From: Tetradesmus obliquus
Taxonomy: Eukaryota; Chlorophyta; Chlorophyceae; Sphaeropleales; Scenedesmaceae
Direction of reading: 5' to 3'
NCBI GenBank assembly: GCA_030272155.1
Contig: CP126192.1
Location: 1,150,501-1,214,500 of the forward strand
Length of the DNA: 64,000 nt
Positions 32,252 to 44,118 of the stretch are shown here, piece after piece (position 1 is the first letter of the stretch; every line of letters starts with the position of its first letter). The notes beneath the pieces were generated by a model. It was not told the origin of the DNA and searched no databases. It worked only from the letters and a program-made list of their open reading frames with translations. The translations under genes and the position numbers were made by a program.

Positions 32252-34638
32252 TTGTCATGGCGCTATGTGGGGGTTGCAGGTGGGAGGATGTCCGGGTGCC
32301 TGTGTTGCGCTACAGCTGACAGGCCAGATGTTGGTGTGAACGCGGAACTGACACTGTCCTACTGTCTTGATGTAGTCTTTTGAGAACTGTTATTATGTGA
32401 CAGTGACGCACTGCTTTGACTAGTCAAGCACTTTCGCACTGCCAGCGCGCTGGCGCTTAGGTGTGGCACTTAGGTGTGGCACTTGCAATTGCGCTGCCGG
32501 CGGGCAGCAGTGCAGTGCAGTGCACAGTAAACAGGTTGATGTCTCATTTATGTTTGGAGGCCAAAGATGATGCGACAGGCGCAGACAGGCGCAAGCAGAG
32601 GTATGGCAGTGCCAGTACCACAGTAATGCACAAATGCTGCTGCTGCCCGTATGCGCAGAACCTCTCAGTGCCTGCAATTGCAGAGCGATATTGCAAACAC
32701 CCAAACGCGCCACATACACAGCACAAGCCCGCAGCACGGCCTTCAGCTGCATATGATGCGCAGCTGTACCTACAACACCCAGCCCAGCATGCCCGCACCT
32801 CCCATGCTCCACACCCAGCCCCTGGGCCACGCATGACCAGTACAGATTGCTCGACCGCAGATCTGCCGACGATGGATGCCTCTCAGCTGCTCGCGAAGGC
32901 GTAACTCCTGCAACAACGCACCATCGCATCCTTCGACAGTGCTATACGGCATGTGTCTGCAAAAACACTGCTTTGGCATGCCTCCCAACGGCACCATGTC
33001 ACGGCAACACACAGCTTTCTCCCCTGCCCTGGCTGATGTCACCACGCAACTGCTTGCAGGACATGCTCTGTCACCGCGCAACTGCTTGCAGGACATGCTC
33101 TGTCACCACGCAACTGCTTGCAGGACATGCTCTGTCACCACGCAACTGCTTGCAGGACATGCTCTGTCACCACGCAACTGCTTGCAGGACATGCTCTGTC
33201 ACCACGCAACTGCTTGCAGGACATGCTCTGGGATGTGTAGGCGGCGCGCCACCTCCTGAGCACCTACCCGCGGATGCCCCATCAAGATGCGTGCCACCCG
33301 GTGCGGACGAGGGCCGCCAGCCGACTGCTGTTGTCTGATGTCGTGGGCGTTCGCTCACAGAGCCTTAAGAGAGTGCACCATGAGGAGGTGTCTCCACGGC
33401 AGCAGTGCACAACGCACATGTATGGTTTCTGGAGGCTATGTGCGAGTGTGTATAGTGGGAGCATGCTTGAGGGAAGGACCAGCCAGGCTGTGTCTGCTCA
33501 TCATGTTATCTGTTATCTGTTAACAGTAACGCTTGATGTGTAACATGACGATGATGATATGTTAACAGTAACGCTCGCGAGGAGTACTTTAGTGGTTCTT
33601 GTGGCAGCAGCTGCCGCTCACAGCCGCAGGCCGCCTGCTGGCGGCAGCAGAGAGCGATGTAACACACATGTGCCACATACCCGCTGCACACTGCATGCAA
33701 AGCAAGATCGGTAGCGCATGCTACATCTGGCCAGCATACTCAGCTATGGTGGGAGTTGCAGCAAGCTGCATGCCCCTACAGCCGGCACAGCACTGACTGA
33801 GTCCACTCCAATGTTATGTTACATGATGCACGTGCAGGACTCATGCTCGTATACCTGACCTCCGTTGCTACAACTGCACTGCTGGTCAGCTCACAGATGA
33901 TTTTACTGCGAGCCGCACGCATCCGCAGCATCCGCCCCAAGCATGTGCGCCCTCCAAAAATGGGCGGGGCACGGCCAGACACAAAAGTTGAGCAGCAATT
34001 TAGAATCAAGCAAAGCAAGCCCACGACACCAGTAAACACCCTGCTCAGACAAACAATTTTGCAACGTGCAACCATCATGTTGGGACACGCCATTTGCATT
34101 GCTACAGGAACCCTGCAGGAACCGCGAAGTTCTTGGCACTGCTCAGCTTGGAGTGCTGAATGGCTGCTGTGCAGATACATCGGATGTATGTAAGCTTGAC
34201 TGATTCGATTGGTGTGTTCATACCGTACCCACGGCTGGTCAAGGATATTTTGAGATCCGTAACCTCCTCCCGCTGCAGCAGCTACAGCCGCGAAGCGTCA
34301 AGCGAACCGCAGTGTCTCGTAAAATATAACTCGTTCTTAAAAGACTTTATCGACTCACGACCCGTCGTTTAGAGCCGTCAGGCGCGACTGGGTTACTAGG
34401 TAGGGAAGAAAGTAGAGAGTCCTACTGGCTAGCCTAGCCTGAGACGAAGCCAAGCACACTACAGCCTCAAGCTTACGATGCTCAACACCGACGTCCTGGC
34501 CGATCTGCACAAGTTTTCTCCACGCACTTCGCGCCTGACGCACCACCAGCCCCATATCGTGTAGGAGGGTCCATTGATCTCGAGCTGATCTTTCAACAAA
34601 AGAACCTCGCGCACTAACTCAGGGCTTTTTTAAGCAAG
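32252..34638. other. Spacer between the tandem paralogues, with a 32-bp minisatellite; no gene seen
   Basis: It contains the array at 33040-33232. The open frame at 33816-34193 (+) begins with a possible membrane segment but has no partner exon or family. The stretch 34200-34640 is distinctly AT-richer than its surroundings. I see no RNA gene. Confidence 0.35.
33040..33232. repeat. Minisatellite, six copies of a 32-bp unit
   Basis: The unit starts caccacgcaactgcttgcag and continues gacatgctctgt, repeated with period 32 and nearly no divergence (one copy has 'accgcgc'). There are no spacers, so it is not CRISPR-like. Confidence 0.92.
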
Positions 34639-36346
34639 ATGGCAGGTGCGGGCATGCACGCCGGACCACAGCGGTGTCAACACGATAGCTGGTTTCATCT
34701 GCCGCAAGCTTTCGACTGCCAGGCGAACAACAGCAGCCACTAGCCAAAACACTTCGGCTTTTCATGGTGTCTTACGCTCTTTCTTGTCCTTTGACGGCGG
34801 TACTGAAATGTACAGGCGTCCACATGCCAAGCAAACTGTCCGCTCTGCAGCGCACCAGCAGGGCTCAAACGGTGAGCATAGCCTCGCCAGTGACGGCTGC
34901 AAACCTCAGTGTCATGCCTTTTGAGCCCACTACGCAGCCCAATGCTGCTGTGTCAGCAGTTCATTGCTGCGTTCTGGCTCCAGCTTCAGCCTGCGTGTGA
35001 AGCCTGAGGGTGTGGCCTGCATGAGTGGGGCTGACAGCGCAGCGCTGCTGGCTGGCTGCAGGTGCGCGTGGCCGCCTACAGGGACTCTGGCGCGCTGCGC
35101 AAGGCTCAGGAGATGCGCGCCAAGCACATCCTGCAGACCTACAACCAGGCCCACCGTGTCTTCCCCAAGGTGGGTTGGCAGCGCTGGCAGGCCGACACTC
35201 AGTGCTGTGCTATGCTGGTACCCTTGCATGCAGCGCCTGGAAGTGTCACGTGACGCGAGCAGGGGCATGAGTCTGCAAAGTCAGCTGCTTGCACCCGAGG
35301 CTGCACCCAAGGCTGACATTACTGTCAGCTGCACGGCCGTTGTGCTGAACTGCAGTGCCTGCTGCTTCTGGTGCTGCTGCCTGCAGGTCAAGTTTGTGCT
35401 GAAGCACAACAGCCGCCTGGGAGAGGTCTGGAAGCTGTCAGGTGAGGCACTGCAGCTGAAGCTGTCAGCCTGCATGACGCCGCTGCAGTAGCGGCAGAGC
35501 AGCGTGAAACTGCAGCAGCAGCTGGCTGATCATCAGAGGCCACGCATTCAGCGCTTGACAAAACAAAGCAAGCTTAGCAGCCTGATCAGCAGCCACACAG
35601 TAATCGGATGGTGCTCAGCAGCTGCACACAGCACGGCACTCTTGCCTGCCACCCTGCCTGCCCCTGCCAGTGCGCCTGCGCTGCATGCCGCCCAACCACA
35701 CCTGGTGCACACGGGCTGGCTCACACGCCTGCTGCTGCTGCCGTGCTGTCGGTTCAGGCGGCTGCCCCGAGCTGGGCCGCTGGAACCCTGAGGTCAGCCC
35801 CAGCCTGTCCTGGCAGGAGGGAGGCATCTGGAGCGCTGAGGTGGCGCTGCCGCCTGGCGAGTACAGCTTCAAGTGCATGCTGCGCCGCGCCGACGGCTCC
35901 TACGTGTGGGAGGCGGGGGAGAACAGGCACCTGCTGGTGAGGCGCTGGCGCAGGGGTCGGGGCCAGCAGCACAGTGTACAGTGCGGGTGCATTGATGCTT
36001 GACCGGTGCATGCTGGGCACATGCACACATTGTATGCCATGCCGTCTGTAGCACTGCCTGCCTCAAGATTGCTCTCTGCTGCTGCTGGCTCATCCATGCC
36101 TGCTGCTGCTGCTGCTGCCGTTGGCGTGTTGCTGTCCCCCAGGTGCCTGTTAAGGACCGCGCGGGGCACATGGTGCTGACCTACCACTTGGACGTGCGCA
36201 TGGAGCCTGTGGAGAGCCTGCAGGTGGCGCAGTCAGGCACCTACAGCCCCATGCAGCCGGGCGACCGCGTGGAGCTGTACAACGACCTCATGATGGCGCC
36301 CGCCGCCAGCAACGGGCGCGTGATGGCAGGCGCGTACGGCCGCTGA
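34639..36346 (+). CDS. Chloroplast-type starch-binding protein (CBM20 domain)
   Basis: Six exons in phase: 34639-34645, 34816-34871, 35062-35169, 35387-35441, 35758-35936 and 36143-36346 (202 residues). The N-terminus (MAGVHMPSKLSALQRTSRAQ) is Ser/Arg-rich without acids, as in an algal transit peptide. A helical segment follows (LRKAQEMRAKHILQTYNQAH). Then comes a CBM20: 'VKFVLKHNSRLGEVWKLSG', 'CPELGRWNPEVSPSLSW', 'WSAEVALPPGEYSFKCML', 'ADGSYVWEAGENRHLLV'. The WxxxG...LGxWNP, Wxxxxxxp and YKxxxxxxxxxxWExGxNR positions are the starch-contacting signature. The last exon (VPVKDRAGHMVLTYHLDV...) is a short beta-rich tail, shared with the upstream paralogue. Likely role: a non-catalytic starch-granule or pyrenoid-sheath protein, since no enzyme domain is present. 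Confidence 0.82.
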
Positions 36347-39300
36347 GCAGCATGCAGGTGGTCCGGCAAGGCAGCGCAAGCAGGCAGGGCAGGCAGCCTG
36401 CAGAGGGCCTGCCAGGGTCAGAGATAAAGGAGGAGGAGGCTGTGCGTGTGCGTCTTTCATGAGTATGTGACGGTTGTTGTTGTCAGCTGGCTTCACCGAG
36501 TCGTGTTGCCTGAGGGTATGATCATTTTGAACAGTGACTCGAGGTGAGGTGGAGCAGCATGCGTGTGAGGTGGGGCTGGTGCAGAGCGCTTTTTCAGGTG
36601 TGTGCGCATGGCTCATCAACGCACCACCACAGCAGTGCAGGGCATGCCAAAGCATGTCTGCCTCAGCGCAGCGCATGCAGGTGCCTGGGTTTGGGAGCTC
36701 TGCCTGTGCCGTTGCCTGTTGTTGGTGTGGTTGAGATGTGTGGCTTGAGCGCGTGGGAGCGAAGCGTGTCCTTTGCTGTGGAACGTAATTATGTCATCTT
36801 TTCAGATCAGCAGCCCTACCTAGCGCGCAGCCTGTGTGCCGCCTGGGCGTGCCTGAGCGGTTGGCCCAAGGATGCGTGCCTGTTTGTTTGTCACTGCATG
36901 CTCAGTGTAGTAGCCACCTTGTGGTGCGTTGTGCCATACGTTGCCATCAGCAAGCACCGTGCCTGCGCACTGCTTGCTGTCAGCGACGCGTTGAATGTTG
37001 GGCGAGGGTTGGCACTGGTGCCCAGCAGCCCCTGCGCCCTTGCTGCGTAGGGTGCGGTGCGGGCAGCATGTGTATATTTGTGGGAGGTGGAGGTTGGTTG
37101 TGGGAGAGGGACTTGTGAAGGGTGGCGTGTGACCTCATCAGCATCGGTGTCGTATATGCATTCTCTTTTTTGTTGTAAGGTCCAACAGCTGCCTTCTGGC
37201 ACCTTCTGTGGCTACTAGCCCCGCCTGGGGCCTTGACTTGAACCTTGTGTGGCGCCAGCGTTGGCAGCTGTGGTTGGTGTTGTTGGCCTGTTACCTTGTA
37301 CCAGCTGTGCTTGGCATCACTGTATGTATGTTTGCTTCCACGCGACCGTGTGTATAATCTGTTTTTTTTGGAAAGCGCAACACACTCACACAACATGACA
37401 TGGCCTGAGAACAAGATGTGCAGCAGTGCCGTTGCGCTGTGGGCCTGCTGCGCACCTGTTGATGAGGGTCGGCTGGCTGCTGTGGGCCAGAGGTTTTAGC
37501 AGCAGGCGGCGCCGCCCTGGCAGCGTGCGCATGGATGCACGGGATGGCTGGCCAGGGCGTGCCCGCCTTTGCGCTGCTGCGCTGGTGTTGGCCAGCTGGG
37601 CAGTTGTCTGCAGCCGCGCCTGCGGCGCATGATACTGCAGCAGCTCGGCTGTTTTGAACGCAGGTGTTCACGCATTTAATACTGCAGCCATGCAGACCAT
37701 CAGTATCAATGCTACATACATAATTGCATGAAGTGATTTTGAGGTTATGTACGTGTGCTGGCGCACGTCATTTACATAAACCACTCTTAATACATATGCA
37801 GCTATGCCGCACGGGCCTGACCAGGAGTTCCCGTGCTGCTTGCTTGCTGCGTTGGTGCCTGCTTTTGACTGCATTGGCACGGCAGCACAGCACTGTTTTG
37901 CAGCCGATCATCATGCACAGTGGCGTCCTCTCACCACCCACACGCCTGTCGCATGGCTGCCAGCCCAGGCCCATCACCGCCCTGCGCCAAGGCGCACCCC
38001 ATCGCTGCATTATCCCACACAAATTCAGGTTTCTGGTGGCTTTTTGGGTGGTTTTGTCGTCCTCCCAAGCACTGGTTGAGTCGACTACAGGCATGCGGCA
38101 TAACACGGCGCCACGTCCATGCCACTGTCTTGCCTCCTCGAGCCTGGCTTGATCCTACAGTGCACGGCCCTGCACGTGCGCACTGCGCAGTGCTCATGCC
38201 AAGACTGCCCACGCAATGACGCATGTGGCTGGTGCACCGCCTGCTCAACAGGCGCAGTGCAGCCCTGGGTGGTGCCTTTCTTTCTTGTGTGCGTTTCAAT
38301 GACCTGAGACTGTGGCCGCATGGGCGGTGCCCTTGACGCACGCCACTAAAGCTGTCATTGTAATCGGCAACTTTCTTTGTATTGTGCATGCCCTGCAGTT
38401 GCCGTTGTCTGGCTTTGACCAGTTGTCTGAGGCACACCAGATGGATTGTCTGTGCACGCCAGCACAGTGGTTAGTGGTTGCCCAATGAGCCTGTCATTGG
38501 CTCCAAATTGGGCTGTGTTCCCGAAGTGCAACACACAGATGTGATTGCATGCGCGGCATTGCACTGCTGCTCAGTGAACGGGCCATCATGGCACGCCATG
38601 AGGGATGTCTGCGCAGGTAGCGCACTGTTAAAGCATGCAAGCCCCGAAGATTGCTGATGTTCATGCGTCGTTTTACTCAGCAAAGTCTGCACCTGCCATC
38701 ACTCATGGCCTCGGCCGAGGCTCCGCGGAGGCTCACTGCCAAAATCTGTGGGGCTGCAGCAGTCAGAGCTACTGATGTGCATGCGTATGCTTCCTCTCCC
38801 CCGCCGCAGTTGCATTGCAAGGCAAGCTAAACAAAGCCCAGCGCTAGCGCGAGCCCGTGATAATCAAAGCCATAATGTTACAAAACATTGCACAACACCG
38901 CCCAGCCCAGCGCCAGCACACAAGCATCAACATTGCCAACCATCAGCAGGTGATTTACTAAGGTGGTGCCCAGCGTAACTATATGCCAGGCATGCAGCCA
39001 TGCAAGGGCAATGCAGGGCACAGCAGCAATAACATCCAATCAAGTTGGCGCCCTCACAGGTGTAGCCAGACCCCTGGCAAAAAGTACACCCATTAGTCAG
39101 CAGCAACGCCACATCACAGATGCAGCAGCTAACCAGCTGCACCATATGGAAAATGTGACAGCAGTTTGTGCTGCACAACTTGATGCAGAAAGACAATTGA
39201 TAACACAGTCAAAAGAATAAGTATGCGGAATCGTACAAGATGCCCAGCAGATATGCAAGAACATCACGGTAGTGTACACAGCAGGTGCCCGCTCGTGTGT

Positions 39301-39440
39301 GCATGCATGGTGTGATGCACGGCAGCATTTGCAGCTGCCACGCCCTCAGCCCAGCCCCCTCGTCACATGCGCCGCGCTTGTGCGACACACAGCAGCACAG
39401 CCACCACTGCGGTGCTGCTGCGCGGCCAGGCAGGCAGCGC
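36347..39440. other. Long spacer, no gene supported
   Basis: About 3.1 kb between convergent genes (CBM20 + and thymidine kinase -). Open frames up to about 168 codons (36544-37050 +, 37931-38437 -) have Cys/His-rich shadow-like composition and no matching splice partners. Part is probably the 3' UTR of the CBM20 gene. Confidence 0.35.
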
Positions 39441-41798
39441 TCACTGCATGGTGTCGCTGTGCGCCAGGTAGCAGCGCCTGCATGCCGCCCTGTACTTCTC
39501 ATCGCCCCCAATCAGCGCCTGCGGGCCAGCAGCGTCCACCAGGCGCAGAGAGAACAGCGCACTGCAGCAGACAGGCAGCACAGCAGACGGGGGGCAGCAG
39601 TAATCGACAAGCGGGCGCAAAAAGTTGCAGACCAGTGCTGGTGCTGGCTGTGCAGCGCCTGCTGCTGCTGCTGCTGCACAAACACCCTGCAAACCCAGCA
39701 AGGCATGCACACCAGCACAGACGATGCCCAACCTGCAGCGACACACACCAGCCAGCACCAGCCCTCAGTGGCGATAGCCTGCAAGCTGCGCAGCTGTCAT
39801 TGCCACCCACACCGCGCCGTCCCAGCCCGCCACTCACTCTGCGCTGCAGAAGGCGCACTTGCTGGTGAGCTGGCGGATGCTGTCGGCCAGCGGCATCAGC
39901 TCCGTCAGCTGCCCAAAGCGCTGCCGCCGGAAGTCGCCGCTGAGCCCCGCCACGATCACGTGCTTGCCGTCACGGTCCACCGCCTCCGCGCAGAACTCGG
40001 CCAGGTCTGGGAAGAACTGCGCCTCATCAATGGCCAGCACTGCCAGCTTGTGGTAGGCGGGGCCCAGCTGGTCGCGGAACTGCGCCAGGCTGTCCGCGGT
40101 GAAGCAGCGCATGCAGCGGCCGTCGTGCGTGACCACCCAGTGGCAGCCGTAGCGCTCGTCCTTGGAGGACTTGACCGCCACCGCCAGCCGGCCCGCCTCG
40201 GGCGCTGACACCTGCTTCACCTGGAGGAAGCAAGGCAGGGGGAGGCAGGCAGGGCGCAGTAGCAAGCAGCAGGTGAGCAGGCTTGAGCGGGCTTGAAAGG
40301 CCAGCAGCAGATGACGCACACAATGCAGCACAAGCTGACTGCTATGCACGGGCAGTGCACAGCTGCACATCAACAAGAGCCACATGAGAAGGCTGCATGC
40401 ACAAGGGCACCACGCACGCAGGCCAGACGCGCACGCCTCCCTGCTCTGCGCTGAGGCCTGCTGGCAGCCACATGCGCGGCCCCTCACCCTGTTGATGAGC
40501 GCGGTGGTCTTGCCCGCAAACATGGGCCCCAGGATCAGCTCCAGCCTGCCCTCGCCCAGCCCAGGTGCATGGTCGGGAGCGCCAGCCAGCCTGCACAGCA
40601 GCACAGCGCACGCAGCACACACCTGAGCATGCTGCAGAGAATCAAACAACCCAGCACAGAGCAGCAGGGGCAAACACACGCGCTGCACAGTTGCTGACTT
40701 GCTGCGGCAGAGCCAGCTGTGCAGTGCACACCACCATCCCAGCCAGGCTCACCAGTCGAAGCCCAGCGGGATGTCGTAGCGCGCATTCACGCGCCTGCCA
40801 GACATGGCCGGCCGCTGCTGCTGCTGCTGCTGCTGGTGGTGGCTGTGCTGCGCAATGTCCTGCAGCAGCAGCCCCGGCTGCGCCTCCAGCTCTGGTGGGA
40901 ACTCCAGGATGGCCAGCGGGCTGGGCACCTGGTCGGCAGCAGCCAGCGTGTCTGCGGCTGCCGCGCGGGGCGTGGTGGAGGCGCCGTGGTGCTGCTGCAG
41001 CGCGTGGTGCTGCTGCTGGCCGCCGCCCAGGCTGGCGCGGGGGCGCAGCAGGCCGGAGGCAGCGGAGCAGGCGCGTGGCGTGGAGCCCGCAGCAGCCAGG
41101 TGGGGCGCCTGGGGGCGCAGGTGCTGGTGTTGCTGGCTGCGGCTGGCGCTGCCTGGCTGCTGGTGGCCCAGCACCAGCGGCTGGCTCACTGCAGGGGTCA
41201 GTGGGCCAGGCGTGGCCACGCCAGCGCCTGCCAGCAGGGCTGCTGCGGCCGCAGCCGCGCTGGCAGGGGTGCCTTGCTCCGCCTCCCGGCGCTTGGGCGC
41301 AGGGCTGCTGCTGCCTGGCTGGTTCTCGCTGCCAGCAGCAGCCGCAGCCACGGCAGCAGGCCTGCTGCTGCTGCTGAAGGCGTGCTGCTGCTGCAGTGCC
41401 GTCAGTGAGCGCTTGGCTGTGCAGGCCGATGGCGACAGCCTGGGCGCGTTGCAGGGCGCAAAGGGCTGCCTGCTGGGGCTGCACACCGCCTTGTTGGGGG
41501 ACAGCACGCTGGCCAGTGCCTGCTTTGTTGGGGACATCATGCTGCTGTGCAGTGACATGGCGCTTGGAACTGCGGCTGTCGCAGGGACGCTGCTGGTGGC
41601 AGGGCTGCAACCTTGTGCTGGCTGCTCAGGGGTGGAGCTGCCGTTGTTGACACCTGCACTCTGCTGGCCCTCTAAGCAGGTGCTGGTGAGTCGTGCTGGC
41701 AGCAAGGACAGCACACTTGCCGACTGCGTGGATGTCAACAGATGCCAGGCTGTGGGTGGCGACAGCAGCCGTTGACTCATGCACTGCGTACGGTGCAC
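39441..41798 (-). CDS. TK1: TK1-type thymidine kinase with long N-terminal extension
   Basis: Four exons in phase: 41798-40753, 40590-40488, 40220-39838 and 39561-39441 (550 residues). It phosphorylates thymidine to dTMP with ATP in the salvage pathway. The kinase domain (last about 200 residues) has the P-loop 'LELILGPMFAGKTTALINR', the Mg-site 'LAVLAIDEAQFFPDL', 'VIVAGLSGDFRRQRFGQL', zinc-site cysteines 'SKCAFCSADALFSLRLV' and, in the last exon, 'IGGDEKYRAACRRCY', which contains the nucleoside-binding lasso. The first exon adds about 345 residues of low complexity with clustered Ser-Pro sites (SPTK, SPNK, SPSR, LSPSACTAK) and a basic PAPKRR, suggesting cell-cycle kinase control. It ends 'NARYDIPLGFD/W'. 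An alternative start MSQRLLSP lies at 41780. Confidence 0.9.
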
Positions 41799-43170
41799 CA
41801 GCTGTCACAGCTTCGGGGCCAAGATACACAGCATCAGGTGAATACCAGGCAGCTCTCAGAACTCCTGCAACGCAAGCAGGTCAAACATATCAGCAAGCAG
41901 GCATTTGTGGCAGCAAGACGAGCAACCACAGGCAGCAGAACAGTACACCCATATGCCTGACCCGGATATGCATCAGCAGCGGCTCCGCATCTCTCAAATA
42001 TATTGCAAAAAGAGGTACCATCAAAGCTGCAGATCGATTGTTGACGTAGGACCGCTGCCCAGCATAGGTCAGCAGCAGGCACTCCGTTGTTGCCTCACCT
42101 TGTGTTTGGCGCAATGTAGCCCCAGTGCTGCACGAGCTGAGATACTAACGTATTGAGTGCTTTTGGATGCCTCGGATACTCGGTGCTGCGCAGCAGACTG
42201 TTCTTAGCAGCGAGTTGGCATGTGTCTGCTGGTGTGGCAGCGGACTGAAGCCTGAATGTGCAGTATCCACCTCCCGTGAGCACTGTGTTATGCAAGTACG
42301 TTGGCTTCCTGGCCATTCAAACGCTATTCCAGTTGCCGCTGCAAAACCCGAGTGTGAGTTGTACTTGCAGAGTTATTTCATCTTGGGCTTCACTATTAGC
42401 TGCCTGTACGCTTTAAAACGTCAGCCAACTCAAGCTCAAGATTGTGCTGAGGGGTCAGCAGGTTGCTTGGTGACACAGCTGCGGTCATTTGGCATGTTCA
42501 CGCCCTGAAATCACGGCGAGAAACATCACTGTTCATCTAATTGAGCACTTTTGAGATAAGGGATCGCATCAGCTTCGCGGCCATCATATCAGCAGCAGCA
42601 GCAGCAGCTCTAGCAGCAGCAGCAGTGGTGGTCTGTCATCAACGATCTCCATTCAAGCGACCATTCAGACACCTTGCACAGGGGTTTAACACGCTGAGGT
42701 AGCCACCAACAGCCGAGTCCCTTGAGGAGGAAGCCTGCTGCCAGTGGTGGTGGCAGCAGGAGCAGCAGTAGCAGCTGTCAATCAGCAGCAATGGGCTATG
42801 GCAGCTTCTACACCAATGTCTGCAAGCTCCTCAGCAGCATCAACAGTGGCATATGCCACAGGCGACCCTCGGTGAAACTGCCACTCAGCAAGGCAAGTTG
42901 CGTCCTCCAGTTACACACCAAGCAGTAGCGAAAAGCGGTCACAGCTCAGCACGCAGAACTGCGTTGCCTGTGCAGGCTGTCACTGTGCACCAGCACGACT
43001 GGATGGCAGCTCTGCAGCAGCGCCACTCAGCGAGTGGTTGCTGATGCACTTATGCACAATGTCTGGTTGGCAGCAGGACGGCGGCAAACACGCCATCTCT
43101 CTCACTGCGTGTGGGCTCTGCTGCTGCTCATGTTTCGTCCCCTGCTGCTGTGCCCGCTGCTGCGCTGCAG
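41799..43170. other. Spacer or unresolved 5' exons
   Basis: Upstream flank of thymidine kinase and of the gene ending at 44118. Upstream exons of the latter must be here or beyond, because its visible exon begins at an acceptor. Candidate segments around 42722-42860 (Ser-rich, 'GYGSFYTNVCKLL') could not be joined with confidence. Confidence 0.3.
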
Positions 43171-44118
43171 GTGGGCCTGGAGCTGAGCACCATGCTGGTG
43201 CACCTGGGCATCCTGGCTGACGTCAGCGTGGGGCAGCGCCTCAGGCGCGTGAAGGGCTTCGCGCGGCTGTGGGACCCCGCAGCCAGCAGCATCACCAGCA
43301 GCGCAGCCGCGGCCGGCTACCCCGCCATGTACCTCACGCTGCACCTCAACTGGGACAAGCACAAGCCGCTGTACAGCAGCTCCAGCCTGGCAGCAGCGCC
43401 GCCAGCGTCAGCAGCAGCAGAGGCGGGTGCCGCCGCGGCGCCGCACACGGCGCACGAGGGCTTCACGCCTCCGCTGAGCCTGAACAGCCCCACGCCCGAG
43501 TCCATCAAGCTGCTGAGCAAGCCCAGCCACCAGCGCTGGGCCTCGCTGCAGGAGCTGCTGGCCATGCGGCGGCGCAGCAGGCCGGGCATCTTCCTGCTGT
43601 CCAGCCACGCGGGGCTCATCACAGACATTGACGCGGAGCTGCGCGGCGTGGGCGGCATCCTGCTGGCGCACCTGGGGCTGCCCGCCAGCCACGTGGTGAT
43701 GCTGCGCGGCCTGCTGCGCCAGAAGTACGAGTCGGAGACCGCGGCAGCAGCAGCAGCAGCGGCAGCAGCAGACGGCGAGGCGCCGCCGCCTGTGCAGCAT
43801 GTCCCGCTGTCGCAGTGGGATGCGCGAGCAGCTGCTGGCCAGATTGTGGCGGGGCGCCTGGCGTCGCGCCAGGCCAACCTGCGCGCTGCCAGCCAGTACC
43901 TGCAGCAGCTGGAGGAGCTGGACACGGATCGCATGCAGCTGTCCAAGGAGGCTGGCGGGCGGCTGGCGCTGCTGGCGCTGCAGGAGGCGGCAGGCAGGCA
44001 GCAGCCCGGCCTGAGCCTGAGCAGCGGCGGCGGCAGCAGCAGCAGCGCCCGCCAGCGCGGCACTGATGGCAGGGGCGGCGGCGACGGCAGGGGCAGGAGG
44101 CGGGCTGCACGCAGCTGA
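43171..44118 (+). CDS. Unknown protein, terminal exon (5' part unresolved)
   Basis: Begins after CTGCAG at phase 0 as VGLELSTMLVHLGILADVSV and runs 315 codons to TGA. Non-repetitive segments include 'RLRRVKGFARLWDPA', 'MYLTLHLNWDKHKPLY', 'SHQRWASLQELLAMRRR', 'GIFLLSSHAGLITDIDAELR' and 'ILLAHLGLPASHVVMLRGLL'. These are separated by Ala-rich linkers, with a Gly/Ser/Arg tail at the end. The helical pairs with 'HLGLP' faintly recall mTERF-type repeats, but I would not assign that. Codon use matches the neighbours, so this is a real exon of an unrecognised gene. Confidence 0.5.
   Translation: MGLELSTMLVHLGILADVSVGQRLRRVKGFARLWDPAASSITSSAAAAGYPAMYLTLHLNWDKHKPLYSSSSLAAAPPASAAAEAGAAAAPHTAHEGFTPPLSLNSPTPESIKLLSKPSHQRWASLQELLAMRRRSRPGIFLLSSHAGLITDIDAELRGVGGILLAHLGLPASHVVMLRGLLRQKYESETAAAAAAAAAADGEAPPPVQHVPLSQWDARAAAGQIVAGRLASRQANLRAASQYLQQLEELDTDRMQLSKEAGGRLALLALQEAAGRQQPGLSLSSGGGSSSSARQRGTDGRGGGDGRGRRRAARS

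Noticed and set aside
33040..33232. Regular 32-bp repeats, CRISPR-like period
   Set aside because: The units are directly adjacent with no spacers, and this is a eukaryotic nuclear sequence; it is a minisatellite.
36544..37050. 168-codon plus-strand frame as a gene
   Set aside because: No start context, no splice partners, Cys/Trp-rich composition; probably 3' UTR or spacer.
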